Shown one piece after another: positions 16,009-23,945 of a stretch of 33,953 nt of DNA. The position numbers and the translations under genes were made by a program. The first letter of the stretch is position 1; the number at the start of each line of letters is the position of its first letter. This stretch comes from CAZMGG01 sp964565715. Its GTDB lineage: Bacteria; Planctomycetota; UBA1135; UBA2386. The DNA is taken from NCBI GenBank assembly GCA_964565715.1, contig CAZMGG010000053.1:1-33953 (forward strand), in the 5' to 3' direction. The notes below the pieces were generated by a model. It searched no databases and was not told where the DNA came from. It saw only the letters and a list, made by a program, of their open reading frames with translations.

Positions 16009-16896
16009 TTGGGGAACCGCACCATCATCGTCTCGGGCCTGCTCATGGCGGCCGTCCTGCCGGCCCAGGGGCCGGCGCCGCTGCCTCTCACCTTCGGCGC
16101 CTACTCGTTCAAGAAGCCGACGGAGGTCTACAAGGAGTTCGAGCCGGTCATCGTCGACCTGCAGGCGCGCCTGGGCCTGGCGCTGGGCCGGCCGGTGCAG
16201 ATCGAGATCCGGCTGAGCAAGACCTACGAGGAGTGTCTCAACCGGTTCGTCGCCGGCGAGATCGATTTCGTCCGCTTCGGTCCGGCCAGCTACGTCGTCG
16301 CTCGGCAGCAGAGCCCGCGCATCCAGCTGCTGGCGATCGAGCACGAGGCCGGCCAGAAGATCTGCAAGGGCGTGATCGCGGTACGCGCCGGCAGCGAGAT
16401 CTCCAGCCTGGCGCAGCTGAAGGGGCGCCGGTTCGCCTTCGGCGACGAGATGTCGACGATCGGCCGCTACCTGTCGCAGGCGCGGCTGGCCGAGGCGGGC
16501 ATCGTGGCCAGGGACCTGTCGGGCCACGCCTACCTCGAGCGGCACGACAAGGTGTTCAAGGCCGTCGAGATCGGCGACTACGACGCCGGCGCCATGCACA
16601 TCGCCACCTTCCGCGACCTCAACAAGGACGGTCAGCTGCGGGTGATCGACACCTTCGACAACGTCGGCAAGCCGTGGATCGCCCGCGCCGGCCTCGATGA
16701 GCCCGTGGTCGCGGCCCTGCGCTCGGTGCTGGCGGCGACCGCCGACCCGGCGGCCCTCAAGGCCCTGAAGGCCGACGGCCTGCTGGCCAGCGTCGACTCG
16801 GACTTCGACTTCGTGCGCAAGGGCATGCAGGCGGCCGAGCGGTTCCTGCCCACGCCCTCGCCGGCCGTGCCGCCGCCGGCGCCGCACAAGGACTAG
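16009..16896 (+). CDS. PhnD-like phosphate/phosphonate-type periplasmic binding protein
   Basis: The 295-residue protein starts with TTG, supported by GGAGGAGG 5 nt upstream. Residues 2-20 form a signal peptide (GNRTIIVSGLLMAAVLPAQ). The rest matches the PhnD/transferrin-like class of solute-binding proteins: LTFGAYSFKKPTEVYKEFEP at the start of domain 1, EIDFVRFGPASYVVARQ in the hinge region, LKGRRFAFGDEMSTIGRYLS, and DYDAGAMHIATFRDL. A Pro-rich tail ends the protein. No ABC permease or ATPase lies nearby. Instead a hybrid histidine kinase starts 8 nt downstream, so I infer that this protein presents a ligand to the kinase, as TorT does for TorS, rather than feeding a transporter. The ligand cannot be read from the sequence. 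Confidence 0.85.
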   Translation: MGNRTIIVSGLLMAAVLPAQGPAPLPLTFGAYSFKKPTEVYKEFEPVIVDLQARLGLALGRPVQIEIRLSKTYEECLNRFVAGEIDFVRFGPASYVVARQQSPRIQLLAIEHEAGQKICKGVIAVRAGSEISSLAQLKGRRFAFGDEMSTIGRYLSQARLAEAGIVARDLSGHAYLERHDKVFKAVEIGDYDAGAMHIATFRDLNKDGQLRVIDTFDNVGKPWIARAGLDEPVVAALRSVLAATADPAALKALKADGLLASVDSDFDFVRKGMQAAERFLPTPSPAVPPPAPHKD

Positions 16897-16904
16897 CGGA
16901 AGTC

Positions 16905-18782
16905 ATGGATCCACGCGTCGCGATGATCGGCCGCCTCGGCTCCCTGGTGCGGGGCAAGGTGGCCGTGCGTCTGGCGCTGCTGCTGTTCGCGGTATCGATG
17001 GCGACCGGCGCGTGGGTGAGCTGGACCTCGTACCTGGCGGAGGAACGCCTCGCCCGGCAGCAGGCCGATTCCTGGTCGCGGTCGCTGGTGGAGGCGGCGG
17101 CGCTGGCCTGTCCCGACCTGATCCTCACCGAAGACACCCCCGGGCTGCAGGCCTACTGCGAGGACCTGGTGTCGCGCCCGTCGGTCGCCTACGCCCGCGT
17201 GGTCCGCGACCGCGACGGCAACCAGCTGGCGGTGCGATGGTCGCCGGAGTGGGCCGACGACGAGGTGGTCGAGTTCGAGGCCGCCATCCGCGTCGAGCGC
17301 GGCGGCGAGCGGATCGGCACCTTCATCCTCGGCGTCAGCTCCGAGGTCTGGCGCCGCGAGCTGCGCCGGCACGGGCTGGTGCTCCTGCTCAGCGTGTCGG
17401 CGGCCCACGTCTTCGAGGTCCTGCTGCTGGTCTGGCTGGTCCGGCGCATGGTCGGCCTGCCCCTGGCCCGCCTGGATCGGGCGGCGCGCCGGCTCGGCGC
17501 CGGCGACCTCAACCGGCCGTTGCACCTGCCGAGCCGCGACGAACTCGGCCGCCTGGCCTCGACGCTGGACGAGATGCGGCAGAACCTGCTGCGCTCGCAC
17601 GAGTCGCTGTCCGAGCAGAACCGCCAGCTCCGCGACCTGGACCGGCTGAAGACCGAGTTCCTGGCCAACATGAGCCATGAGATCCGGACGCCGATCCACG
17701 CGATCATGTGCAGTGCCGAACTGCTGCGCGACGGCCGCGTGGCGCCGGCGGAGATGGCCGGCTACCTGACCGTGATGCACCGCAGCAGCGCCAGCCTGCT
17801 GGACGTGGTGTCGCAGGTGCTGGACTTCGCCAAGCTGGAGAGCGGCAACCTGCTGCTGGACCAGCGGGTCTGCGCGCCGGGGGCCCTGCTGGAGGAACTG
17901 GCCCAGGAGCACCGGCGGCGCGCCGAGGCGAAGGGGCTCACCCTCGACCTGCGGCTCGCCGCCGACCTGCCGCCCTGGATCGAGACCGATCCGGCCCGGC
18001 TGCGGCAGGTGGTGGCCGGCATCCTCGACAACGCGGTGAAGTTCACCGTCCAGGGCGGCGTGGTGCTGACCGCCAGTGTGCGGCAGGCCGCCCCCGAGCC
18101 GCAGCTGGTCATCGAGATCCAGGACACCGGGCCCGGCGTGCCCGACGAGTTCCGCGCGCGGATCTTCGCGCCGTTCAGCCAGGCGGACGGCTCGCTGGCC
18201 CGTCGGCAGGGTGGCACGGGCCTGGGGCTCGCGCTCGGCAAGCGACTCTGCCAGCTCCTCGGCGGCGACCTGAGCCTGATGAGCGGGCCGGATGCCGGCA
18301 CGACCGTGACGATCACGGTGGGGGCGCGGCCGGCGCCGCCGCCGGTGGCCGAGCCGGCCGCCGCGCCGACGCCGGCGGCGCCGGCCCGGCAGGCCCGCGT
18401 GCTGGTGGTGGACGACGCGCCGGACGGCCGGCGGCTGGTGGCGATGATCCTGCGCAAGGCGGGCCTGGAGGTGAGCGAGGCCGAGGACGGCGAGGTCGCC
18501 TGCCAGCGGGTGATGGACGCCGGCCGCGACGCGCGGCCGTTCGATCTGGTGCTGATGGACGTGCAGATGCCGGTGCTGAACGGCCTCGAGGCCACCCGCC
18601 GGCTGCGCGCCGACGGCGTCCAGGTGCCGATCGTCGCGCTGACCGCGCACGCCATGGAGCAGGACCGCCAGCGCTGCCTGGAGGCGGGTTGCGACGGCTA
18701 CGCCACCAAGCCGATCCGCAAGAACGACCTGCTGGCCCTGGTGCAGCAGCACGTCGGCCCGGCGATCGCCGCCGGTTCCTGA
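16905..18782 (+). CDS. Hybrid sensor histidine kinase with C-terminal receiver
   Basis: The 625-residue inner-membrane sensor has transmembrane helices at about 20-40 and 157-178 flanking a periplasmic region of about 115 residues. A HAMP linker follows (about 180-235), with a short coiled coil after it. The dimerisation/phosphoacceptor domain has His258 in NMSHEIRTPIHAIM. The ATPase domain carries DNAVKF, DTGPGVP and GGTGLGLALGKRL, and a Pro/Ala linker (about 470-497) leads to a receiver domain. The receiver has Asp552 in LVLMDVQMPVLNG, the acidic pair in VLVVDDAPDG, and CDGYATKPI with the conserved Lys. Phosphate probably passes from His258 to Asp552; a downstream Hpt protein or output regulator is not in the window. 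The gene is 8 nt after the PhnD-like binding protein, its probable periplasmic partner. Confidence 0.93.
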   Translation: MDPRVAMIGRLGSLVRGKVAVRLALLLFAVSMATGAWVSWTSYLAEERLARQQADSWSRSLVEAAALACPDLILTEDTPGLQAYCEDLVSRPSVAYARVVRDRDGNQLAVRWSPEWADDEVVEFEAAIRVERGGERIGTFILGVSSEVWRRELRRHGLVLLLSVSAAHVFEVLLLVWLVRRMVGLPLARLDRAARRLGAGDLNRPLHLPSRDELGRLASTLDEMRQNLLRSHESLSEQNRQLRDLDRLKTEFLANMSHEIRTPIHAIMCSAELLRDGRVAPAEMAGYLTVMHRSSASLLDVVSQVLDFAKLESGNLLLDQRVCAPGALLEELAQEHRRRAEAKGLTLDLRLAADLPPWIETDPARLRQVVAGILDNAVKFTVQGGVVLTASVRQAAPEPQLVIEIQDTGPGVPDEFRARIFAPFSQADGSLARRQGGTGLGLALGKRLCQLLGGDLSLMSGPDAGTTVTITVGARPAPPPVAEPAAAPTPAAPARQARVLVVDDAPDGRRLVAMILRKAGLEVSEAEDGEVACQRVMDAGRDARPFDLVLMDVQMPVLNGLEATRRLRADGVQVPIVALTAHAMEQDRQRCLEAGCDGYATKPIRKNDLLALVQQHVGPAIAAGS

Positions 18783-18792
18783 CCGCGATCGT

Positions 18793-18814
18793 GCCCTGGC
18801 AAGGGTCCCAGGGC
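18793..18814. terminator. 7-bp hairpin after the hybrid kinase
   Basis: GCCCTGG, an 8-nt loop, then CCAGGGC, 11 nt after the kinase stop. No T-tract follows, so it may be a weak terminator or a processing element between the kinase and the next gene. Confidence 0.35.
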
Positions 18815-18874
18815 CGCGTTCCCGCTCCGGGACCGCCGCTGCAGTCGAGCCCGGAACCGGCCGAAGGGTCCTGC

Positions 18875-19681
18875 ATGAGCGAGCCGAGCGACTGGGACCC
18901 GTTGCCGACGCCCCAGGTCGAGGCCTGGATCGACGGCGGCATGCAGGGGCTTGGGCCGAAGCCGCCGGTGTCGGCCCAAGCCCCGCGACCGGAGCCGGCG
19001 GCGGATCCGGCGGCGGCCGCGGTCGCCCTGGCCGCGCTGCAACGGCGGCTGCGGGCCGCCGAGCCCCGCGACCCGGTGCGCGTGGCGCTGGAGCGCGCCG
19101 CCGAACGCGCGGATCTCCGCGGCCATCGCGGCGCGGCTGCCACCGCCGACGCCGAGGTCCTGGTGCGGGTGCCGCCGCCGGTGGCGACGCCCGAGTACAG
19201 CGAAGGGCGCGACGGCCGCGAGGACGAGGCGTGGTTTCGCGACCTGCCGGCCGCCGAGCAGGAACGGCTGCGGCAGGCGTGGCGGCAGCAGGCCGACAGC
19301 GTGCGGCTGCGGCCGCGCATCACGCGCCGGATGCTGCTGGCGGGTGCCGGCCAGGGCGCCTTCGTGTTCGGCATCGCCAGCCTGCTGCAGCTGCCCCTGC
19401 TCGGCTTCGGCGTCGTGCCGGTGATGCTCTCCGCCGGCTGCGTCGCCGGCGCCTTGATGCAGCTCACCCAGCGCGGCCGGTTCCAGTGCAGCCTGGTCGG
19501 CGGGCTGGTCTACCTGTTCGCGATCGTCGTGCCGATGCAGGTGGTCGGCGGCGGTCTGGAGTCGATGGTCGCGCAGATCCTGCCGATCCTGTACGGCCTG
19601 GCCATCGTCACCTGGGCCAGCGGCCTGATCGGGATGGACCGCGAGATCCGCCAGGCCGGCGGCTTCCGCGACTCAGCGTGA
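18875..19681 (+). CDS. Membrane protein with a long soluble N-terminus
   Basis: The 268-residue protein has an N-terminal cytoplasmic region (about 1-150) that is Ala/Pro/Arg-rich and largely helical, for example LAALQRRLRAAEPRD and LPAAEQERLRQAWRQQ. Four hydrophobic segments follow at about 153-172, 174-196, 205-225 and 234-254, with two Cys residues in the second and third. No known motif is visible. The ATG at 18875 was chosen because the protein-like sequence starts there; the AAGGG upstream is a weak ribosome-binding site. The last 9 nt overlap the convergent 385-residue gene. It follows the hybrid kinase by 92 nt, but a functional link is only a possibility. Confidence 0.75.
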   Translation: MSEPSDWDPLPTPQVEAWIDGGMQGLGPKPPVSAQAPRPEPAADPAAAAVALAALQRRLRAAEPRDPVRVALERAAERADLRGHRGAAATADAEVLVRVPPPVATPEYSEGRDGREDEAWFRDLPAAEQERLRQAWRQQADSVRLRPRITRRMLLAGAGQGAFVFGIASLLQLPLLGFGVVPVMLSAGCVAGALMQLTQRGRFQCSLVGGLVYLFAIVVPMQVVGGGLESMVAQILPILYGLAIVTWASGLIGMDREIRQAGGFRDSA

Positions 19682-20830
19682 CGCGTCGAGGGCCAGCGTC
19701 ACCTCCTGGCGCTGGCCCGCCAGCAGCAGCGCCGAACACTGCCCCAGCAGCCGTTCGCCGCGCCAGGCCTCCAGGCGCCAGGCGCCGGCGGGCAGCGGTT
19801 CCGCGACCTCGCTGGTTGGTGGCAGCAGGCCGTCGGCGACGGTGGTGGCCTGCCGTTCGCCGCCGCGCCAGACCAGGCTGCGCCGGGCGCCATCGGGGCC
19901 GAAGGCGCGCAGCTCGATGCCCCGCACGTCCTGGGTGGCGGGCAGCGCCGTGCCGCCGGGATCGGTGAGGCGCAGCCGCACGCAGGTGCCGGGCACGAAC
20001 GCGGCGTCGATCGGGATGTGGTTGCTGCCGGTCACCTCGAAGCGGCGGCGGATGGCCAGCAGCGGCCGTTGCCCGCCGTCCTGGTCCACCGCCATCGCCC
20101 GCACCTCGTAGCGGCCGGGCTCCAGGTCCGGCAGGCGGTACGCACCGTCGTCGCTGCCGGCGCGCCGCGACCAGAGCGGCGAACCATCGACGGGCGCGTC
20201 GGGGGCCGCGTCGGCGGTGAGGCGCCACACGTCGACCCGCAGCTGCGGAACCGGTGCGCCGTGTTCGTCGCGGGCGGTGATCGTCACGCCCGTCTGCGCG
20301 CCATGCGCCGCCAGGGTGACCTCGAGCAGAGCCGTCACTCCGGGGGTCACCTGCACCGGGCGCCGCTCGGGTTGGAAGCCAAAGGCCTCGAGCAGCACTT
20401 CGCCGGTGGCGCCTTCCCGCACCGACAACGCGATGTCGGCGCCGGGCTCGGCGACACCCGTGCGCCTCGCGCCGTCGAGCCACAGCGTCCAGCGCAGGCC
20501 CGGCACCGGCGCCCCGTCGGCCTGGGCCCGGACCCGCACGACGAGGTTGGCCGGTGCGGCCGCGGGCGCGGCCGGCGCCGCGGACTCGCCGGCGCCGCCG
20601 GCGGGCGACGGCGAAGGGTTGTTTTGTGCGCCAGCCGGTCCCGGAACCTGGACGCGCTGGCCCGGTGCCGGGATCGAAGGCGCCGGGGCCGCGGGCCCTG
20701 GGCCCGAGGGCGGTGCCGACGGCGCGGGACTGCCGTCGCCGCCGCCCAGGGCCAGCGCCATCCACGCGCCGGTGCCGCCGAGGATCAGGGCCACGACGGC
20801 GATGCCATGGGCTCGTGCCATGCCCGGCAT
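19673..20830 (-). CDS. Membrane-anchored protein with Ig-like/carboxypeptidase-regulatory domains
   Basis: The 385-residue protein has an N-terminal signal anchor at about residues 9-27 (IAVVALILGGTGAWMALAL). A disordered Pro/Ala/Gly linker runs to about residue 90. Two or three beta-sandwich-type regions follow: VVRVRAQADGAPVPGLRWTL, VTITARDEHGAPVPQLRVDV, and YRLPDLEPGRYEVRAMAVDQ. The last resembles carboxypeptidase-regulatory-like and transthyretin-like domains. The protein is probably held at the outer face of the inner membrane, and its role is unknown. ATGs at 20830 and 20821 are both possible, and GAGGAGG lies about 15 nt before the first. It diverges from the dehydrogenase gene across a 140-nt region containing a direct repeat. 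Confidence 0.75.
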   Translation of the reverse strand: MPGMARAHGIAVVALILGGTGAWMALALGGGDGSPAPSAPPSGPGPAAPAPSIPAPGQRVQVPGPAGAQNNPSPSPAGGAGESAAPAAPAAAPANLVVRVRAQADGAPVPGLRWTLWLDGARRTGVAEPGADIALSVREGATGEVLLEAFGFQPERRPVQVTPGVTALLEVTLAAHGAQTGVTITARDEHGAPVPQLRVDVWRLTADAAPDAPVDGSPLWSRRAGSDDGAYRLPDLEPGRYEVRAMAVDQDGGQRPLLAIRRRFEVTGSNHIPIDAAFVPGTCVRLRLTDPGGTALPATQDVRGIELRAFGPDGARRSLVWRGGERQATTVADGLLPPTSEVAEPLPAGAWRLEAWRGERLLGQCSALLLAGQRQEVTLALDASR

Positions 20831-20852
20831 GTTGGGCGCCCCGCGACCTCCT

Positions 20853-20873
20853 CGCAACCCTGCCGCAACCCTG
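20853..20873. repeat. Direct repeat CGCAACCCTG with an 11-bp period
   Basis: Two identical 10-bp copies (20853-20862 and 20864-20873) are separated by a single C, so equivalent bases lie one helical turn apart. They sit 19 bp upstream of the candidate -35 of the dehydrogenase gene and just upstream of the divergent gene. This is the usual position for tandem binding of an activator or response regulator. Confidence 0.5.
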
Positions 20874-20892
20874 GTCCCGCCGGGGTTTCGGC

Positions 20893-20921
20893 TTGGTCAC
20901 CCGCCGGAGGAGGGCCATACT
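20893..20921 (+). promoter_or_regulatory. Candidate promoter of the dehydrogenase gene
   Basis: TTGGTC (20893-20898), a 17-nt spacer and CATACT (20916-20921). Transcription would start near 20928, giving a leader of about 43 nt. The -35 is identical to that of the M48 protease promoter, and the sequence after the -10 (CATACTGCTC) resembles the one after the ileS -10 (CACACTGCTC). Confidence 0.45.
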
Positions 20922-20970
20922 GCTCCGCCCTTTTCCGCGCAGCACCGCTCCGGCGGCCCCAGCACCCGAG

Positions 20971-22062
20971 ATGAGCAAGGTCTACGACATCGGCGTTCTC
21001 CCTGGCGACGGCATCGGCGAAGAGGTCGTCAACGAGGCCCTCAAGGTCCTCGACGCCGCCCAGGACGTGTATGGCTTCGCCACCCGACGCGAGGCGATGC
21101 CCTATGGCGCCGAGCACTTCCTGAAGACCGGCGAGACGATGCCGGAGGTCGCCTTCGACCGGATCCGGCAGATGCACGCCGTGCTGTTCGGCGCGATCGG
21201 CGACCCGCGCATCGAGGTCGGCAAGCTCGAGTTCGCCATCATCGCCGGCATGCGGCACAAGCTCGACCTCTACGTCAACCTGCGACCGGTCAAGCTCTAC
21301 CACGAGTCGCTCTGCCCGTTGAAGGGCAAGACCGTCGAGCAGATCGACATGGTCTTCTGCCGCGAGAACACCGAGGACGCCTACGCCGGCGTCTACGGCT
21401 ACACCAAGAAGGGCACCGAACACGAGATCGCCCTGCAGGAGATGATCTTCACCCGGCGCTGCACCGAGCGGATCATCCGCTACGCCTTCGAGCTGGCGCG
21501 GAAGCGCGGGCCGAAGCCGGGCGCCGACAAGCCGCAGGTGACGATGATCGACAAGGCCAACGCGGTGCGGGCCCAGGACCTGTGGACCCGCACGTTCGCC
21601 GAGGTCGCCCGCGAGTATCCCGACGTCAAGACCGACCACGCCTACATCGACGCGGCGTGCATGTGGATGATCAAGAACCCGGAGTGGTTCGACGTCGGCG
21701 TGACCACCAACCTGTTCGGCGACATCATCACCGACCTCGGCGCGATGCTGATCGGCGGCATGGGCATCGCCTCGTCGGGCAACATCCACCCGGGCAAGGT
21801 GTCGATGTTCGAGGCGATCCACGGCTCGGCGCCGAAGTACAAGGGCCTCGACAAGGCCAACCCGCTGGCGACGATCATGGCGCTGTCGCTGCTGCTGCAG
21901 CACATCGGCGAGGTGGAGGCCGGCCACGAGGTGGAGGCGACGGTGGCCGAGCTGATCCGCAGCCAGCGCATCCGCAGCCTGCAGGCCGGCGTGCACCGCT
22001 GCTCCGAGCTGGGTTCGATGGTGCGCGACCACCTGCTGGAACGGGCCCGCTCCCGCCGCTAG
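20971..22062 (+). CDS. Isocitrate/isopropylmalate dehydrogenase family protein
   Basis: The 363-residue NAD(P)-dependent beta-decarboxylating dehydrogenase has VLPGDGIGEEVV at the start, Arg95 and Arg105 in the substrate-binding segment (GMRHKLDLYVNLRPVKLY), IDKANAV, and TTNLFGDIITDLGAMLIGGM with the metal-binding aspartates. AIHGSAPKYKG provides cofactor contacts. The specificity loop reads RENTED (131-136) followed by GTEHE. Canonical LeuB enzymes usually have RELTGG there, whereas isocitrate, homoisocitrate, tartrate and D-malate dehydrogenases have RENTE, so I do not assign leuB. An aconitase/isopropylmalate isomerase family gene lies 5.6 kb upstream, and the two enzymes could act in consecutive steps (inference). 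It has its own promoter. Confidence 0.88.
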   Translation: MSKVYDIGVLPGDGIGEEVVNEALKVLDAAQDVYGFATRREAMPYGAEHFLKTGETMPEVAFDRIRQMHAVLFGAIGDPRIEVGKLEFAIIAGMRHKLDLYVNLRPVKLYHESLCPLKGKTVEQIDMVFCRENTEDAYAGVYGYTKKGTEHEIALQEMIFTRRCTERIIRYAFELARKRGPKPGADKPQVTMIDKANAVRAQDLWTRTFAEVAREYPDVKTDHAYIDAACMWMIKNPEWFDVGVTTNLFGDIITDLGAMLIGGMGIASSGNIHPGKVSMFEAIHGSAPKYKGLDKANPLATIMALSLLLQHIGEVEAGHEVEATVAELIRSQRIRSLQAGVHRCSELGSMVRDHLLERARSRR

Positions 22063-22091
22063 GGCGGCGTCCCTCGCACGGTGGGCCGGAT

Positions 22092-22115
22092 CGGCGGTGG
22101 AACCGCCGGGCGGTT
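22092..22115 (+). terminator. Overlapping hairpins after the dehydrogenase gene
   Basis: CGGCGG-TGGAA-CCGCCG (22092-22108) competes with AACCGC-CGG-GCGGTT (22101-22115), which is followed by TCCCT. They share the middle arm, so only one can form at a time. The second looks more like an intrinsic terminator, but the T-tract is short. Confidence 0.35.
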
Positions 22116-22119
22116 TCCC

Positions 22120-22125
22120 TACCCT
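22120..22125 (+). promoter_or_regulatory. Possible -10 element of the secreted protease gene
   Basis: TACCCT, about 34 nt before the ATG at 22160. No convincing -35 is visible at 16-18 nt upstream, and the site overlaps the end of the candidate terminator region. Confidence 0.25.
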
Positions 22126-22159
22126 GGGTCCGCCGCGTGGTCCCGCGCGGCCCTCTCCC

Positions 22160-23914
22160 ATGCCGATCCCGTCGAACACGTGGGCCGGCCGCGCCCGGGC
22201 GCTGGCCGCCGTCCTCTCCCTGCTCTTCGTCGCCGCCCTGCTCCCCGGGCAGGCGCCGACCGTGGCGCTGGCGCCGCCGGCCCTGCTGCACCGGTTCGAC
22301 GTCACCGCCGGCACGCTGCAGGGGCTGACGCTGCCGGCGGCGCCGCTGACGCCGTTCACCGTCGCGGTGCAACTCGGCGCGGCGGTGCGGCAGCTCGAGC
22401 TGCATCCGCACGACGTGCGGGCGCCGCACTGCCGGCTGCTGGAGGCCACCGGCCAGGGCATCCGCGAGCTGCCGCTGCCGCCGTCGGTGACGTTCCGCGG
22501 CACGGTCGCCGGCGAGATCGACAGCCGGGTGGCGGCCACGGTGGTCGGCGGCCAGCTCACCGCCCTGGTGGAATGGCCGGCGCAGGCCGGCACCTGGGCG
22601 ATCCAGCCGGCCAGCAGCGTCGATCCGCGCCTGCCGCCGGCCCTGCACGTCGTCTACCACAGCAGCGACAACCGCAACCTGCCCTTCCGTTGCGGCACCA
22701 CAGCGCCGCCGGTGGCGGCGCCGGCCACGCCGTCCATCGAACTGGACATGCAGGCGCAGATCGCCTGCGAGGCCGACTACCCGTTCTTCCAGATCAACGG
22801 CTCGGTGACGGCGACGCAGAACGACATCACCGGGGTGATCAACGCCATGGACGTGATCTACCGCGGCACCGTGCAGATCCGCTACCAGATCACCACGATC
22901 CTGGTGCGCAGCACGGGCGATCCCTACACGACCACCAACAGCAGTGCCCTGCTGGGTCAGTTCGCCAACCTGTGGAACGCGACCCAGGGCGCCGTGCAGC
23001 GGGATCTCGCCCACCTGTTCACCGGTCGCAACGTCGACGGTGCGGTGATCGGCGTGGCCTATCTGGGCACGGTGTGCAGCCTCGGCAACGCCTACGGGCT
23101 GTCGCAGTCGCGCTTCACCACCAACATGACGCGCCGCGTCGGGCTCACCAGCCACGAGGTCGGCCACAACTGGAACGCCAGCCACTGCGACGGCGCGCCG
23201 GACTGCGCCATCATGTGCGCCACGCTGGGCAACTGTGCGGGCGGCCTCACCACGTTCGGGGTGACCGAGCGCAACCAGATCACGGCCTTCAAGAACACCC
23301 GCACCTGCCTGACGCCGGTGACCACGTCGCCGGTGATCACCGGGCTGTCACAGGTGAGCGTGCCGGCGTTCCAGCCGCCGCCGATCACCATCCACGGCAC
23401 CGGCTTCACCGGCGTCACGCAGGTGAGCGTGAACCACGTGGCGCTGCCGTTCGGCCAGTTCACCGTGCTGGGCGACACGCAGATCCGCTTCACGCCGCCG
23501 GCGCCGGCCAGCCTGTCGTTCGTGCCGGTCACGGTGACCAACACGGCGGGCACCAGCAATCCGTGGGTGCTGCTCTACACGGCCGCCTCGCCGCCGGGCC
23601 TCGCCGCGCCGGTGGCGGCCATCGGCGGCCAGCCGATCACCTGGTCCTGCGGCGGCCTGTCCAACCACCTGTGGTTCCTGATGGTGAGCCTGAACAGCCA
23701 GACCGCGCCGTTCCAGGGCTGGCCGCTGCTGCAGAACTCGTCGGTGCTGTACCTCGGCACGCTGGATGGCGCCGGTCTCGGCAGCCACACGCTGACGGTG
23801 CCACCGGGCATCCTGTCGGGCATCACCGTGCATGCGCAGATGCTCGACGTCGACGGCACGGCGCTGACCCTCACCGGCTCGTCGCCGGTCCGCAGCACCT
23901 ACGTCTGGCTCTGA
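22160..23914 (+). CDS. Secreted metzincin zinc protease with IPT/TIG-like domain
   Basis: The 584-residue protein starts at the ATG at 22160; an earlier start would add 21 Pro/Gly-rich residues before the signal peptide. The signal peptide covers about 10-32 (ALAAVLSLLFVAALLPGQ). A reprolysin (M12B)-like prodomain and catalytic domain follow. The zinc site is HEVGHNWNASH (His332, His336, His342, catalytic Glu333), and CAIMCATLG gives the Met-turn. Several Cys in and around the catalytic domain could form disulfides. After about residue 395 an IPT/TIG-type Ig-like domain appears (PVITGLSQVSVPAFQPPPIT, ITIHGTGFTGVTQVSVN). The C-terminal module ends in HTLTVPPGILSGITVHAQML, resembling the tails of the two secreted proteins at the left of the window. 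It is probably an extracellular or surface peptidase with unknown substrate. Confidence 0.88.
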   Translation: MPIPSNTWAGRARALAAVLSLLFVAALLPGQAPTVALAPPALLHRFDVTAGTLQGLTLPAAPLTPFTVAVQLGAAVRQLELHPHDVRAPHCRLLEATGQGIRELPLPPSVTFRGTVAGEIDSRVAATVVGGQLTALVEWPAQAGTWAIQPASSVDPRLPPALHVVYHSSDNRNLPFRCGTTAPPVAAPATPSIELDMQAQIACEADYPFFQINGSVTATQNDITGVINAMDVIYRGTVQIRYQITTILVRSTGDPYTTTNSSALLGQFANLWNATQGAVQRDLAHLFTGRNVDGAVIGVAYLGTVCSLGNAYGLSQSRFTTNMTRRVGLTSHEVGHNWNASHCDGAPDCAIMCATLGNCAGGLTTFGVTERNQITAFKNTRTCLTPVTTSPVITGLSQVSVPAFQPPPITIHGTGFTGVTQVSVNHVALPFGQFTVLGDTQIRFTPPAPASLSFVPVTVTNTAGTSNPWVLLYTAASPPGLAAPVAAIGGQPITWSCGGLSNHLWFLMVSLNSQTAPFQGWPLLQNSSVLYLGTLDGAGLGSHTLTVPPGILSGITVHAQMLDVDGTALTLTGSSPVRSTYVWL

Positions 23915-23945
23915 CCCGCCACGCCGGTTCACACCGGCGGCGGGT
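23914..23945. terminator. Strong bidirectional hairpin between convergent genes
   Basis: An outer stem ACCCGCC/GGCGGGT (7 bp) and an inner stem GCCGGT/ACCGGC (6 bp) are separated by a 2-nt bulge and closed by a TCAC tetraloop. The hairpin starts at the last base of the protease stop codon and covers the end of the opposing 65-residue gene. There is no T-tract on either side, but its strength and position suit a shared terminator. Confidence 0.6.

Noticed and set aside
20785..22593. A 602-codon minus-strand open frame
   Set aside because: It is antisense to the isocitrate/isopropylmalate dehydrogenase gene, which is a clear enzyme; the antisense frame has no recognisable domain.
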